DNA of 64,000 nucleotides, from the NCBI GenBank assembly GCA_964598005.1, contig CAZRAL010000001.1, forward strand, positions 62,001 to 126,000, read 5' to 3'. Every line of letters begins with the position of its first letter. The stretch's first letter is position 1. Positions 52,701 through 61,429 of the stretch are shown in pieces. The notes below the pieces were generated by a model that searched no databases, was not told the DNA's origin, and saw nothing but the letters and a program-made list of their open reading frames with translations. A program made the position numbers and the translations under genes. Origin of the DNA: CAZRAL01 sp964598005. GTDB lineage: Bacteria; Pseudomonadota; Gammaproteobacteria; Burkholderiales; Usitatibacteraceae.

Positions 52701-53719
52701 TGACTACTCATTCGGAACACATCATCCACGTGAAGAAGGTCGAGACACACGCAACCGGCGGTCTGGTTGGGGTGGGCGTTCGCCGTTTTGCCGAAGGGGG
52801 AGCCGTCGCGCGAGCGTTCCCGCGCATGAGTGGTGGGTCTGTACCCGGTTCAGGAAACCAAGACACCGTGCCGCGCACACTAAACGCTGGTGCTTTTGTG
52901 ATTCGTAAAGCTGCCGTACAAAAGTATGGGAGTGGTGTGTTGGCGCGATTAGCCAATGGGGTCGCGCGCTTTGCGGTAGGCGGGCCGGTACGTTTAAAGA
53001 GTGATGGCAACCCCAAGAAAAACCGCGAAGCAACTGAGGCGCTAAAAATGATCGATCTCGGCCTTCAGGCGATGAACGAGTACACCTCGTGGTTACAGAG
53101 GAACCATGGCACCTCGGTTAGCCTGGACATGCGCAGTCAAACGATGGCGCGTTACAACAAAGAAGCCTGGCAAGACCAGGAGGTAGTGCAAAAATTTATA
53201 GGTCAAAAGACACTTACCGGGAATGAACGCCAGAATCTGGACGAGATCCGTCAAAAGTGGCGGCAGGCCATGGCGCAATCCACACTTACTGGCAAAGATT
53301 TAGAACGCGAACTAGTGGACTACATGGAACAAAACCAGGGCAAGTTTTATCGCTTGGGTGGGGTAGCCAAATCGGACACCGTCCCGGCGATGCTGACCCC
53401 GGGTGAATTCGTTGTGAACAAAGATGCCGTGTCCCGTTTCGGCGCGGGCTTTTTTGAAGCGATTAATAGCTTGTCTCTCCCCTCACCGCAACTCATGGCG
53501 AGCATGGCAGCAGGCGTGCAGGGATTTGCTTCCGGAGGTTTTGTCGCCCCTCTTGGTTCGGGATTGACGCGTCCCGCCCTCAATGAGAGTAGCAATCCTG
53601 CCCGCACGGTGCGGGTAGAACTGGCAGCAGGAGAACAGAAAGTCAACGCAACCATTGATGCACGAGACGAGTCGCGTCTACTGCAACTTCTTAACGCAGC
53701 GCGCACGCGCACGATTTGA
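49712..53719 (+). CDS. Tape measure protein
   Basis: A 1335-residue tape measure, which sets tail length. Residues about 70-240 are the TMP N-terminal family (ADAWNMMNARLKLATAGQRE; SGVLRGEEFNSVVENSPRLA). Membrane-active stretches lie near 308-325 and 335-375. A long coiled coil (about 440-980) follows. Two C-terminal segments with NAGAFVIRKAAVQKYG and TPGEFVVNKDAVSRFG are repeated phage TMP modules. At about 1.5 angstrom per residue in helix, the tail would be near 200 nm. Confidence 0.93.
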   Translation: MANRISVLVALEGADEGLKRAITSAERSLGEFSTTAKTAGQKASAGMAEVKAGVSALNDQISRAKTGVLAFLTLNWAGSKVQEIIQVADAWNMMNARLKLATAGQREYTIAQKELFDIAQRIGVPIQETATLYGKLQQSVRMLGGEQKEALALTESISQALRISGASATESRSSLLQFGQALASGVLRGEEFNSVVENSPRLAKALADGLNVPIGRLRKLAEEGRLTADVVINALMSQKEKLASEYAELPQTVNQSFERVKNAAGLWISRLDESTGLTKKLAEALTWLAQNLDKVMQWLKRIAEVGLSVLIYRLIPALITAWQTVSAAAVAAASTTTAAWTAANLPVAAAVATVGALKAAFAVLGAFLVGWEIGTWLSEKFEIVRKAGIVMVEILMRGIEELRFHWETFAAIFTSDTIAEAASRHQARLNEMNQIFRGMMTDASSAEGAAKAAMNSAAAAAEEIAKRLEAVRQGTQEAVGRGVEAVHAALEKLKSRIGEVEQAAARANQTVSEATAKMAEAYKGLTTIVEAGLQKQIEAVKARYQQEQSALELVKMSESALITRSTQLLTDALTQQTALRRQSTTDTLKLIDDESKAKIEAARRDGQTEAERAANVTRIENDILATKRQTMTEALSEYRQHIDALNTEANRHLGEIKRIEEEKRQLSMTTEERIRDINRAGMSEFQATEDRKRQIAEYQQKAREVLAQGEFEGAKQLAQKAMDLASQVAGRETSEAKRGEEARKQSEAAISEITQLESQSREATRRQEYAQSEALMRKAEGLRAELAQKTKDTDAQITQGKVGVGEAIERIRESQQILNETLDAESAAHKNAAESAMAAQEEIRATITQTEAEIDGITAKLKEGLKVTIDADTTRLDKALADLDKALAEKAVLITIEADLKDAEKKLQQYEQLLKEGKTLPVDADVSKAKEALTQLKTYAEQNSQLELKVATEKTQAAITNVEGQIKALGRIETESKHQVSTNVGAVRTDVMSLNGMTTHSEHIIHVKKVETHATGGLVGVGVRRFAEGGAVARAFPRMSGGSVPGSGNQDTVPRTLNAGAFVIRKAAVQKYGSGVLARLANGVARFAVGGPVRLKSDGNPKKNREATEALKMIDLGLQAMNEYTSWLQRNHGTSVSLDMRSQTMARYNKEAWQDQEVVQKFIGQKTLTGNERQNLDEIRQKWRQAMAQSTLTGKDLERELVDYMEQNQGKFYRLGGVAKSDTVPAMLTPGEFVVNKDAVSRFGAGFFEAINSLSLPSPQLMASMAAGVQGFASGGFVAPLGSGLTRPALNESSNPARTVRVELAAGEQKVNATIDARDESRLLQLLNAARTRTI

Positions 53720-53754
53720 CCGTGCGGTTTTTGTAGAAAGTTTAAGGCTTCTTC

Positions 53755-54162
53755 ATGCAACTAAAAAACCTCGATGATGAGGTGAGTCTTCTGTTGCCCG
53801 ACGATTTGCTCTGGAGCGATGAATACACCTGGTCGCCTGCGGTAGCCTCCCTGTCCTATCTCATCACCGGCGCCTTACTGATCCAGTCGGCGACAAGACA
53901 GGCGGGGCGTCCCATCACCCTGGTGGGTGCTCCCGACATGGCGTGGGTGACCCGCGCCACGGTCGAGCAATTGCGCGCGTGGGCAACCCTTCCGGTTAGC
54001 TCTACTACAGGACGCTTTGACTTGAGTTTTAAGGATGGCCGTTTATTTACGGTGGCCTTTCGCCATGGAGAAACCGCCATCGATACTGAGCCCGTGCTGG
54101 GGTTTCCCGCACACACCGACACCGACTTTTATCGCTTGACCCTTCGTTTCCTGGAGATCTAG
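53755..54162 (+). CDS. Minor tail protein
   Basis: A 135-residue protein. Unassigned; the sequence LSYLITGALLIQSATRQAGR and LSFKDGRLFTVAFRHGETAI suggests a beta-sandwich. It follows the tape measure and precedes the large tail protein, the position of distal tail or baseplate genes. Confidence 0.68.
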   Translation: MQLKNLDDEVSLLLPDDLLWSDEYTWSPAVASLSYLITGALLIQSATRQAGRPITLVGAPDMAWVTRATVEQLRAWATLPVSSTTGRFDLSFKDGRLFTVAFRHGETAIDTEPVLGFPAHTDTDFYRLTLRFLEI

Positions 54163-54164
54163 AT

Positions 54165-57100
54165 ATGCCGATTCAATCGGGCGACGTAAAACTATTGAAA
54201 TCTGCAGTGATGGCGGACGTGCCTGAAGGAGGTGGTGCACCCACGGGCATCGCCATAGCTGATGGTGTCTCCAACGCCATTTTTACCGACATCTCTGAAC
54301 TTGATCGCGCAGGCGGCCGGGTCAACTTACGCAAAACCTTTGTGTCAGTTGAGACGAACGACACCGATACGTATTTTGGTGCCAATGTGATCGTGGCCGA
54401 ACCACCCCAAGATCCACGCGTCAGTGTCACGCTATTTTCCACCAACAAAACGTTCGATACGAGGGAGCAGGCAAAAGTCCGCATCGAAGCCTATCTCAAC
54501 AAGGGCCCTTCGCTACCGGGGTACCTCTTCGAGAATCACATTGCCGGTCAGCGGGTAGTGCAGATTTTTCAGCGGACGAGTGACCCCGTACCCAATGTGG
54601 GCCAAACACTCGTCTTAATCGAGAACGAAGGACTGGGCACGCAGAAGGAGCAGTATGTGCGGGCCACCTCGGTGTCAGTCGTCGAACGCACCTTCACCTA
54701 CGATTCCGACAAGGACTATACGGCCCACATCGTCACGGTTGAGATCAGCGATGCGCTCCGCTATGACTTCACCGGTTCCCCGGCCAGTCGCATTTTCACC
54801 CGGGCGACTAATGCCACGCGCATCCGTGACACGGTGGTGGCCGACGCGGGAACTTACGTGGGGGTGGTACCGTTGACCGAGGTCGCATCGGTCGGGGATT
54901 TTACGGTTCATGCTCAATCGATCTACACGCAGTTGGTACCCAGTGCCCAGACCGAAACCCCCATCTCTTTTGTGCCGCCTTATGCGGCTGCAGGATTACC
55001 GATATCTGGAGCGATAGCCGTAAATTACACCGCCAATCACACCTGGACGACTGGAACCAAACTAAACCTGCCAGGAGGGTGTTTACCCGGTTCACTCGCA
55101 ATCGTGACGGACGGCATTACGATTTTTGATGATGCGGGTCTTCTCAAGACCGCAAGCGGCACGATAGGCACGATCGACTACGCCAACGGTATTCTGGCTC
55201 TCAACGCGGGCACGATGTCCAATGCCAAGGCTATCACCTACACACCCGCGGCCCAGATTCTGCGTGCGCCGCAAAGCTCGGAAATTCCGGTGACCCCGGA
55301 ATCGCGCAGTCAGTCTTATGTGGGTACGATTAATCCGGTGCCGCAACCAGGTACGTTATCGATTAGCTACATGGCACAGGGTCGCTGGTATGTATTGTCT
55401 GACGCGGGCAACGGGGCGTTGAAAGGCCTGGATGCCAATTATGGCGCCGGCACCATCAACAAAAATACCGGTGCGTTCGTGGTGACCCTGGGAGCACTCC
55501 CCGATGTGGGGTCGTCACTTATTTTGACCTGGAACGTTCCGACACAGGAAACGGAACAACCGCAAGCGACCTTAAAAGCCTCGCAGAGCCTTGTCTTGAA
55601 TCCCCCTGCGGGATTAGCTGTGCAGCCCGGCTCATTGACGGTGTCCTGGGAGTACGGCGGCACCAAGACCGCATCGGCTGCGACCTCTGGAATACTGGAA
55701 GGAAGTGCAACCGGTAGTTTGAAGCCTGCGCAAAATCGCGTGGATTTCGCCCCCAATGTATTGCCTGCGGTTGGCACCTTGCTTACGGTAAATTATGTCG
55801 CAGGCCCCAAACAGGAGGATTCGTTTGCCCATCCCTCCCGCGATAATTTTGGACAATTGCCGGTGACAGCAAGTCTCGGCGCCATCGAACCCGGTTCACT
55901 GGAAGTCGAGTGGAATACGCTAACCGATCCCGCAAGTCTCGGGGTGTACACCCTGAAACAACTGCAGGAAATGGGGATTGGTTTAGTCGATCCCACCCAG
56001 CTTGCCCGGGATGATGGCATGGGGTATCTCAAATGGAATGGGCTAACGATAGGCTGGGTGGACTATTCGACGGGTGCGGTTTTGTTCCAGCCGGATATGA
56101 CCATCAAACTCCCGCGACCGGCCTATGCTTTTCAGTACCTGGGATGGGGGAGTGCAGGCGGAATGTTTCGTTTGAATTACGGAGGCATCGAATTTGTCGA
56201 TGCGCCCTCGCTTTACCCCAATGATGAATCGGGCTATGTGAAACTGCGCTACAACAGTGCGGGCTCCACCAGCAACCAAAGCGAAACCTTCCAGTTTCTC
56301 CCCACGTTTAAGTTAGTCCCCGGGGTCAATGCAGAGGTGGTGGCGGGCACCGTCTTGCTGACCTTGCCAGGGGCACAACCATGGGGAGACAGTGGCCAGG
56401 GGAACTTACGCGAATTTACCTCCAGTGGCTGGATCACGCGCGGAGCGATCAATTATCTGTCCGGTGAAGTAACCCTCAGCTCCTGGACGGCGGGGGTAGC
56501 GAACGCCATCACGCGCGTAAGCTGCGTGACCACCGTCGGTGAAAATATCTCCAGCGAGTTCGTATTTCGCACGGGAGCCGCCCCCTTGCGTCCGGGTTCA
56601 CTCTCGATCCAGTACGCACGGGCAATAGGTGGCACACAAAATGTCAGTGCCGGTATCGACGGCAAGATTGAAGCTCAGGGAATCAGCGGCAGCGTGGACT
56701 ACGATACGGGTCTTGTGCGCGTGCGTTTTGGTGCTCGCATCATAGCAAGCGGCAATGAAACCGAGCCCTGGTTTGATGCGAGCAATGTGGCAGCGGACGG
56801 CAAGATTTTTAGGCCAGAGCCTGTCGCCGCATCGAGTATCCGTTACAGCGCGGTCGCATACAGCTATCTTCCGCTGGACGCCGATTTGTTGGGAATTGAC
56901 CCCGTGCGCTTGCCGAGTGACGGGCGCGTGCCGATTTTTAGACCTGGCGGTTTTGCCGTCGTTGCCCATACCGGCAAAATCACCGCAACGGTTAGTAATG
57001 GCCAGATCATCGACTGCGCCCGGGTTCGTCTCTCGCGCGTGCGGGTCGTTGGCAATGATGGCTCGGTGATCCATACCGGCTACAGCGCCGATCTGGAAGC

Positions 57101-57752
57101 GGGTACCCTCACCTTCACCAACGTGACAGGTTACAGTCAGCCTGTAACCATCGAACACCGCATCGAGGATATGGCGGTGGTGCGGGACATACAGATCAAC
57201 GGCGAGATCAGTTTTACCCGCGCACTAACGCATGACTATCCGTTGGCTAATCCCGGCGATCCCTCATCGGGGAGTTTTGTTTCCAGCGCGCTGGTGGCCG
57301 GTGACCTCTTTGCACGGGTGAACCTCGTATTCGATCAGGCAACGTGGAATGGGACGTGGTCAGACGCCCTGTCGGGGAGCCAAGCCACCGCCACGTTTAA
57401 TCACACCCAGTATCCGATCAAAGTCACTAATCGCGGGGCGTTGACCGAGCGCTGGATTGTACGTTTTACCAACAGTACCGCGTTCGAAGTGATCGGTGAA
57501 AATGTCGGCATCATCGCAAACGGCAACACGAGTTCTGACTGCTCGCCTACCAATCCCGCAACGGGTGTGCCGTATTTTGTGCTTCCCGCACTGGGATGGG
57601 GAAGCGGCTGGGCCACCGGCAACGTACTGCGCTTTAACACTATAGGCAGCGCCTTCCCGGTGTGGGTGGTGCGCACCATCCAGCAAGGACCCGAATCCGT
57701 CCCCGACGATCACTTCACGTTGCTGATTCGTGGCGACGTCGATACCCCTTGA
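54165..57752 (+). CDS. Large tail-tip protein with repeated beta motif
   Basis: A 1195-residue beta-rich protein. At least five copies of a motif like V/I-D/N-Y/K-x-T/S/N-G-x-hydrophobic are seen near residues 335, 431, 632, 762 and 844 (IDYANGILAL; INKNTGAFVV; VDYSTGAVLF; INYLSGEVTL; VDYDTGLVRV). It is likely a baseplate or side structure; the exact fold is unknown. A terminator lies after it. Confidence 0.75.
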   Translation: MPIQSGDVKLLKSAVMADVPEGGGAPTGIAIADGVSNAIFTDISELDRAGGRVNLRKTFVSVETNDTDTYFGANVIVAEPPQDPRVSVTLFSTNKTFDTREQAKVRIEAYLNKGPSLPGYLFENHIAGQRVVQIFQRTSDPVPNVGQTLVLIENEGLGTQKEQYVRATSVSVVERTFTYDSDKDYTAHIVTVEISDALRYDFTGSPASRIFTRATNATRIRDTVVADAGTYVGVVPLTEVASVGDFTVHAQSIYTQLVPSAQTETPISFVPPYAAAGLPISGAIAVNYTANHTWTTGTKLNLPGGCLPGSLAIVTDGITIFDDAGLLKTASGTIGTIDYANGILALNAGTMSNAKAITYTPAAQILRAPQSSEIPVTPESRSQSYVGTINPVPQPGTLSISYMAQGRWYVLSDAGNGALKGLDANYGAGTINKNTGAFVVTLGALPDVGSSLILTWNVPTQETEQPQATLKASQSLVLNPPAGLAVQPGSLTVSWEYGGTKTASAATSGILEGSATGSLKPAQNRVDFAPNVLPAVGTLLTVNYVAGPKQEDSFAHPSRDNFGQLPVTASLGAIEPGSLEVEWNTLTDPASLGVYTLKQLQEMGIGLVDPTQLARDDGMGYLKWNGLTIGWVDYSTGAVLFQPDMTIKLPRPAYAFQYLGWGSAGGMFRLNYGGIEFVDAPSLYPNDESGYVKLRYNSAGSTSNQSETFQFLPTFKLVPGVNAEVVAGTVLLTLPGAQPWGDSGQGNLREFTSSGWITRGAINYLSGEVTLSSWTAGVANAITRVSCVTTVGENISSEFVFRTGAAPLRPGSLSIQYARAIGGTQNVSAGIDGKIEAQGISGSVDYDTGLVRVRFGARIIASGNETEPWFDASNVAADGKIFRPEPVAASSIRYSAVAYSYLPLDADLLGIDPVRLPSDGRVPIFRPGGFAVVAHTGKITATVSNGQIIDCARVRLSRVRVVGNDGSVIHTGYSADLEAGTLTFTNVTGYSQPVTIEHRIEDMAVVRDIQINGEISFTRALTHDYPLANPGDPSSGSFVSSALVAGDLFARVNLVFDQATWNGTWSDALSGSQATATFNHTQYPIKVTNRGALTERWIVRFTNSTAFEVIGENVGIIANGNTSSDCSPTNPATGVPYFVLPALGWGSGWATGNVLRFNTIGSAFPVWVVRTIQQGPESVPDDHFTLLIRGDVDTP

Positions 57753-58068
57753 TTCCATTTCCAAATCAAAACTTACTTTGCCGGCTTCGCCTTGTTGATG
57801 AAGGTTGATGTAAAAAGCCCTTGTCTAATGACAAGGGCTTTTCAAATTGCATACCTTTATTTTTAATAACTACATGTCGTGCAAGGGTGTACTCCTGGAC
57901 TCGGGCCGTTTGGCGGTGGGCTAGGTGGGCTAACGCGGCTACTGAGTGGAGACACGTTTTGTGGCAACCTTAGCAGCCCCATAGATATACCACCAGTAAT
58001 GTGCCTAAATTCCACGGTATTGAGTTCTCGAAATAAACCCGAAAACATAATTTTTTCTTGGGAGTAAA
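57753..58068. other. Gap after tail-tip gene
   Basis: About 316 bp. It contains the terminator at 57813-57842 and two overlapping short open frames (57879-58067 plus, 57863-58048 minus) that have no RBS or recognisable content. AT-rich compared with the late genes. Confidence 0.5.
57813..57842 (+). terminator. Strong intrinsic terminator inside the late region
   Basis: AAAAGCCCTTGTC (57813-57825), loop TAAT, GACAAGGGCTTTT (57830-57842). Perfect 13-bp stem with T end. It would cut rightward late transcription after the tail-tip gene unless antiterminated. The stem also has an A-run on the other side, so it could work both ways. Confidence 0.9.
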
Positions 58069-58338
58069 TTAAGGAGATGATTTTTTTGGTGTTTGCGTAG
58101 TTGAAGGGTAATTTGCCTTATTACCGCCTAAAGTGCCACTTCCTGCTAAAGCACTACTACATTTTCCGTTTCCACAAGTGATAGCGCCTAAATCGGGATT
58201 CGTGCTTCCACATTGATAACCTGATGTAGTTCCATTGTAATTTATGTAACAAACATTCATTGTTGGAGAAAGTGTCCCGTTTATAGCAAATACATTTACC
58301 GAAAAAACTGCCATTAAGCAAAATAATAGCTTATTCAT
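58069..58338 (-). CDS. Small secreted Cys-containing protein (moron candidate)
   Basis: An 89-residue protein from the ATG at 58338, with AAGGGA upstream. Signal peptide MNKLLFCLMAVFSVNVFA. The mature part is Gly/Ser/Thr-rich with four Cys (NVCYINYNG, GYQCGSTN, ITCGNGKCSS). It is opposite to the late operon, AT-rich and has its own promoter, so it looks like a lysogenic-conversion gene. No function known. Confidence 0.68.
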   Translation of the reverse strand: MNKLLFCLMAVFSVNVFAINGTLSPTMNVCYINYNGTTSGYQCGSTNPDLGAITCGNGKCSSALAGSGTLGGNKANYPSTTQTPKKSSP

Positions 58339-58370
58339 TTTCGTTCCCTTATTGAGTTGATGGGACGGCC

Positions 58371-58399
58371 ATAGTAACAAGCTAAATATATTAAGTAAA
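58371..58399 (-). promoter_or_regulatory. Promoter of the secreted moron gene
   Basis: On the minus strand: TTTACT (58399-58394), 17 bp, TACTAT (58376-58371). Spacing is ideal. It lies 33 bp before the ATG at 58338. Confidence 0.65.
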
Positions 58400-58536
58400 G
58401 TTAATTTACACTTCCACAAATGCATTTTTTCAGTCAGTTGACTCACGTAACTCATTGATTTTTTGAGGGTGATGGCAGATTTTCAAAAGGGCAACTGAAA
58501 CGCCTCAAAAAACCAAGGCCAGTGATGCAGCGCCGT

Positions 58537-58637
58537 TAGAGCGTTTTCAGTTTAAATGGACAAGTACCCTGCGGAGAAGAAATAGTTCTTTCGTTAGATT
58601 CGCAGCTATATGTCTATTTGAATCAAAAATGCGCTAG
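58537..58637. repeat. MITE-like element, copy 2
   Basis: Left end TAGAGCGTTTTCAGTTTAAA (58537-58556), right end TCAAAAATGCGCTAGA inverted (58623-58638). It matches, in opposite orientation, the element at 17,483-17,577 across most of its length (shared TACCCTG, GTTCTTTC, TATGTCTATTT). Confidence 0.75.
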
Positions 58638-58679
58638 ATAACCCCTCCCTGATTTCTAAATCTATCCGCAGGAATTCCT

Positions 58680-59945
58680 ATGACCGACTTATCCGTCAAA
58701 TATTTTAATAGCGGCATGCCAGGTGCGCCGCAGATCGCAAATAACTGGGGCGATCTCATCACGATGCTGGATGCCTGCCTCATCAACGGCTTTGCCCTGA
58801 AAGCGATTGATTCGCTCACCTTCGCCAATGGGGTGGTCACCGCCACCATCAATGCCGGGCACACTTACCTCAAGGATCAGGTGCTATTGATGGCAGGTGC
58901 TGATCAGCCGGAATACAACGGTTCTGCTCGAGTGATTGCCACCACCGCGAACACGTTTACCTATGCGGTGAGCGGTACACCAACTTCACCTGCCACGACT
59001 GCGACCAATCTCTCCGCGAAGGTCGCTCCCCTTGGGTGGGAGAAACCCTTCGCGGGTACAAACAAGGCCGCCTATCGCAGCAAGAACCCGGCCTCCCCTC
59101 AAAACATTCTCCTGATCGATAACAGTCTCAAAACGCCTGGCTACACCACCACCTGGGCGAAATGGGCGAACGTCGGCATTGTTGAAGATCTTGCGGATAT
59201 CGACACCATCGTGGGCGCCCAAGCGCCTTACGACCCCAACAATCCCACACAGAACTGGAAGCAGGTCGCGGCTAGTCAATGGGGTTGGTACAAGTGGTAC
59301 CACGCAAGAAACAATCAGTACGAAAGCAATAGCGATAATGGTGCAGGAAACCGCAACTGGGTGCTGATTGGAGATGATCGCCTCTTCTTCCTCTTTTGCA
59401 GCAACGCAGCCGGATACGGCTGGTACGGACGCAACTGCTACTGCTTTGGCGACATCACAAGTTTCAAGTCCGGGGATAACTATGCCACGGTGCTGTCCGC
59501 CGACGACAACTATTCGGGCATGAGTAACAACTGGAGTTACCCTGGCCAGTACAGTGGCTACGGTCTTGTCTCATCGCTCGATTTTACCGGCAAGGTGCTA
59601 CTACGAAATCACACCCAGCTTGGCAATCCGGTGAGGTTCGGGCTTACGTCACTCAACACCAACAACGGCCAGCAGATCTGTGGCCGGGGCCCCACGCCCT
59701 TTCCGAACGGCGCCGACTATAGCCTCTGGCTCTTGCCTACCTACGTCCGGCAGGAGGACGGCCATATGCGGGGACTCATGCCCGGGATGCTCTGGATGCC
59801 GCAGGATCGCCCCTACAGCGACCAGACCATCGTCGACAACGTCATCGGACAACCGGGTAAAAGGTTCCTGCTGGTTCGAACCCAATACACCTCGGATGCC
59901 GAAGGGGCACAAATCGCGTTCGATATTACCGGCCCCTGGCGGTGA
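58680..59945 (+). CDS. Tail-tip/fibre structural protein
   Basis: A 421-residue protein with ANGVVTATINAGHTYLKDQV and YNGSARVIATTANTFTYAVS, a small beta domain common in phage tail proteins. The rest is Trp/Tyr/Asn-rich (NQYESNSDNGAGNRNWVLIG; CSNAAGYGWYGRNCYCFGDI), like a receptor-binding surface. AGGA precedes the ATG. Confidence 0.72.
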   Translation: MTDLSVKYFNSGMPGAPQIANNWGDLITMLDACLINGFALKAIDSLTFANGVVTATINAGHTYLKDQVLLMAGADQPEYNGSARVIATTANTFTYAVSGTPTSPATTATNLSAKVAPLGWEKPFAGTNKAAYRSKNPASPQNILLIDNSLKTPGYTTTWAKWANVGIVEDLADIDTIVGAQAPYDPNNPTQNWKQVAASQWGWYKWYHARNNQYESNSDNGAGNRNWVLIGDDRLFFLFCSNAAGYGWYGRNCYCFGDITSFKSGDNYATVLSADDNYSGMSNNWSYPGQYSGYGLVSSLDFTGKVLLRNHTQLGNPVRFGLTSLNTNNGQQICGRGPTPFPNGADYSLWLLPTYVRQEDGHMRGLMPGMLWMPQDRPYSDQTIVDNVIGQPGKRFLLVRTQYTSDAEGAQIAFDITGPWR

Positions 59946-59948
59946 GCC

Positions 59949-61034
59949 GTGACCTACCCTTTTAGCGATACCTTCGCCAATAATCCGGCGATTGGCGCCA
60001 CCACAATATTAGGCGGCATGACCGCTACCTACAACAGCCCCCAGCAGGCCATCGACCTTTCGGCGCCAAACAGTCAGTCCATTCTGCGCTTTAACGAATC
60101 GGCCAACGGCGACTTCTGGTTCGAAGCTGATGTCGAGTTCTTGACCGACCCCAGTGGCCGAAAGAACCTTGGCCTATGGATGACAACCGGTAATGGCTCG
60201 GAAGGTTATCGTTTTGCGCATCTGGATAATGCCTGGAACGTATCGCGCTGGAACAGCAGTTTTGGGGATGGGGTACTGGTTACCGCGAGCATCAATGATG
60301 GAGCCAAACCCATTGCCGGATTACCCGGTTTGGCTCCAACTTTCAATGTGGGCCAGCGGATGATTTTGCGCTGTGAAGTTATCGTCGGCGCCTTCGACGC
60401 CAATGGCGTGCCGTGGGCGCGCCTCATCTGTTTTAAGGCGAGCGGTGTACTCCTTTTTCAGGTGATCGAGGCCACCTATCGGGGCAAGTTGATTCCGGGG
60501 GTATTCCTTTATGGTGGAACCGCTCGCCTCCATGCCATTGCGGGAGCGACCCCATCAGGATTGCCAGCTTTTCCGGCAAGTGTTGCTGTTAATTCCGACA
60601 ACACCCTGATTCACCTCTCTGGGGGCCCAAGCGGAATTCCGCCTGCTCCCGGCGCCAATATCGGGGTGAATATGACCGCCGATCTTCTGCGGCGAAATAG
60701 TCCGGCTTCAGAACAGTGGAATCGCATCGGGGGGTATGACTTCGACTTTCATACACTTGGGATCACCCGCAAAAACATTCACTTCGGGGGCCGTGGGCAG
60801 ATCGTCGGAACGGTGAAAGAAAAGGGTATCCCCAACCAGCCTCTGGTGCGGCGCGTATTGTTGGTGAGCGAAAACGCCAATACGCTCGTTGCCGAAACCT
60901 GGAGTAATGCCAGTGGCGATTATCACTTCGACTATCTCGATTGTGATCAGCGCTATACAGCGGTGAGTTACGACTACAAACATTTTTATCGCGCGGTGAT
61001 TGCGGATAACTTGAAACCAGATTTGATGCCATGA
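59949..61034 (+). CDS. Tail protein with jelly-roll and carboxypeptidase-like domains
   Basis: A 361-residue protein from a GTG start. The N-terminal part (NGDFWFEADVEFLTDPSGRK; GYRFAHLDNAWNVSRWNSSF) suggests a LamG-like jelly roll. The C-terminus (GQIVGTVKEKGIPNQPLVRR then VLLVSENANTLVAETWSNAS) is a carboxypeptidase regulatory-like Ig domain. Overlaps the next ATG. Confidence 0.7.
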   Translation: MTYPFSDTFANNPAIGATTILGGMTATYNSPQQAIDLSAPNSQSILRFNESANGDFWFEADVEFLTDPSGRKNLGLWMTTGNGSEGYRFAHLDNAWNVSRWNSSFGDGVLVTASINDGAKPIAGLPGLAPTFNVGQRMILRCEVIVGAFDANGVPWARLICFKASGVLLFQVIEATYRGKLIPGVFLYGGTARLHAIAGATPSGLPAFPASVAVNSDNTLIHLSGGPSGIPPAPGANIGVNMTADLLRRNSPASEQWNRIGGYDFDFHTLGITRKNIHFGGRGQIVGTVKEKGIPNQPLVRRVLLVSENANTLVAETWSNASGDYHFDYLDCDQRYTAVSYDYKHFYRAVIADNLKPDLMP

Positions 61035-61426
61035 CCGTTGCCATTACTCTCGAACATAATGAAGCGCGGCTTGCCGGAACGTTAACGTTTCTGGACACAG
61101 GCCCCAATCCGGCAAGGCTGCGCATTTACAGCGGGACGCGCCCGCTCACACCCTCTGCCGCACCAGCGAGTGCGATGTTGGTCGAGATCAAACTCACCAA
61201 ACCCGCAGGCACGATTTTAAATGGGCTGCTCACTCTCACACAGCAGGAAGATGGCCTCATCAATAATACCGGGGTTGCTAGTTGGGCGCGCCTCCTGAAC
61301 GGGGCTGATGCAACTGCGCTTGATCTGGATTGCAGCGATACCAATGGTAACGGTGATGTGAAATTGGCCAGCACCAATCTGTATCTGGGGGGAGACGCCC
61401 GTATCGTGTCGGCGATCCTGGGGTAA
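61031..61426 (+). CDS. Small tail-region protein
   Basis: A 131-residue protein. VAITLEHNEARLAGTLTFLD and ARLRIYSGTRPLTPSAAPAS suggest a beta-sandwich. Function unknown; it overlaps the preceding gene by 4 bp and is followed 3 bp later by the next gene. Confidence 0.68.
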   Translation: MTVAITLEHNEARLAGTLTFLDTGPNPARLRIYSGTRPLTPSAAPASAMLVEIKLTKPAGTILNGLLTLTQQEDGLINNTGVASWARLLNGADATALDLDCSDTNGNGDVKLASTNLYLGGDARIVSAILG

Positions 61427-61429
61427 GGT

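Larger units (their letters stand above)
58339..58679. other. Gap between secreted gene and next tail gene
   Basis: About 341 bp. It contains the leftward promoter at 58371-58399 and the second MITE at 58537-58637. No other gene is seen. The AT-rich 58340-58480 part matches the composition of the secreted gene. Confidence 0.55.

Noticed and set aside
57863..58067. Two overlapping short frames on opposite strands
   Set aside because: Neither has an RBS, signal peptide or recognisable sequence; the downstream placement after the secreted gene alone is not enough.
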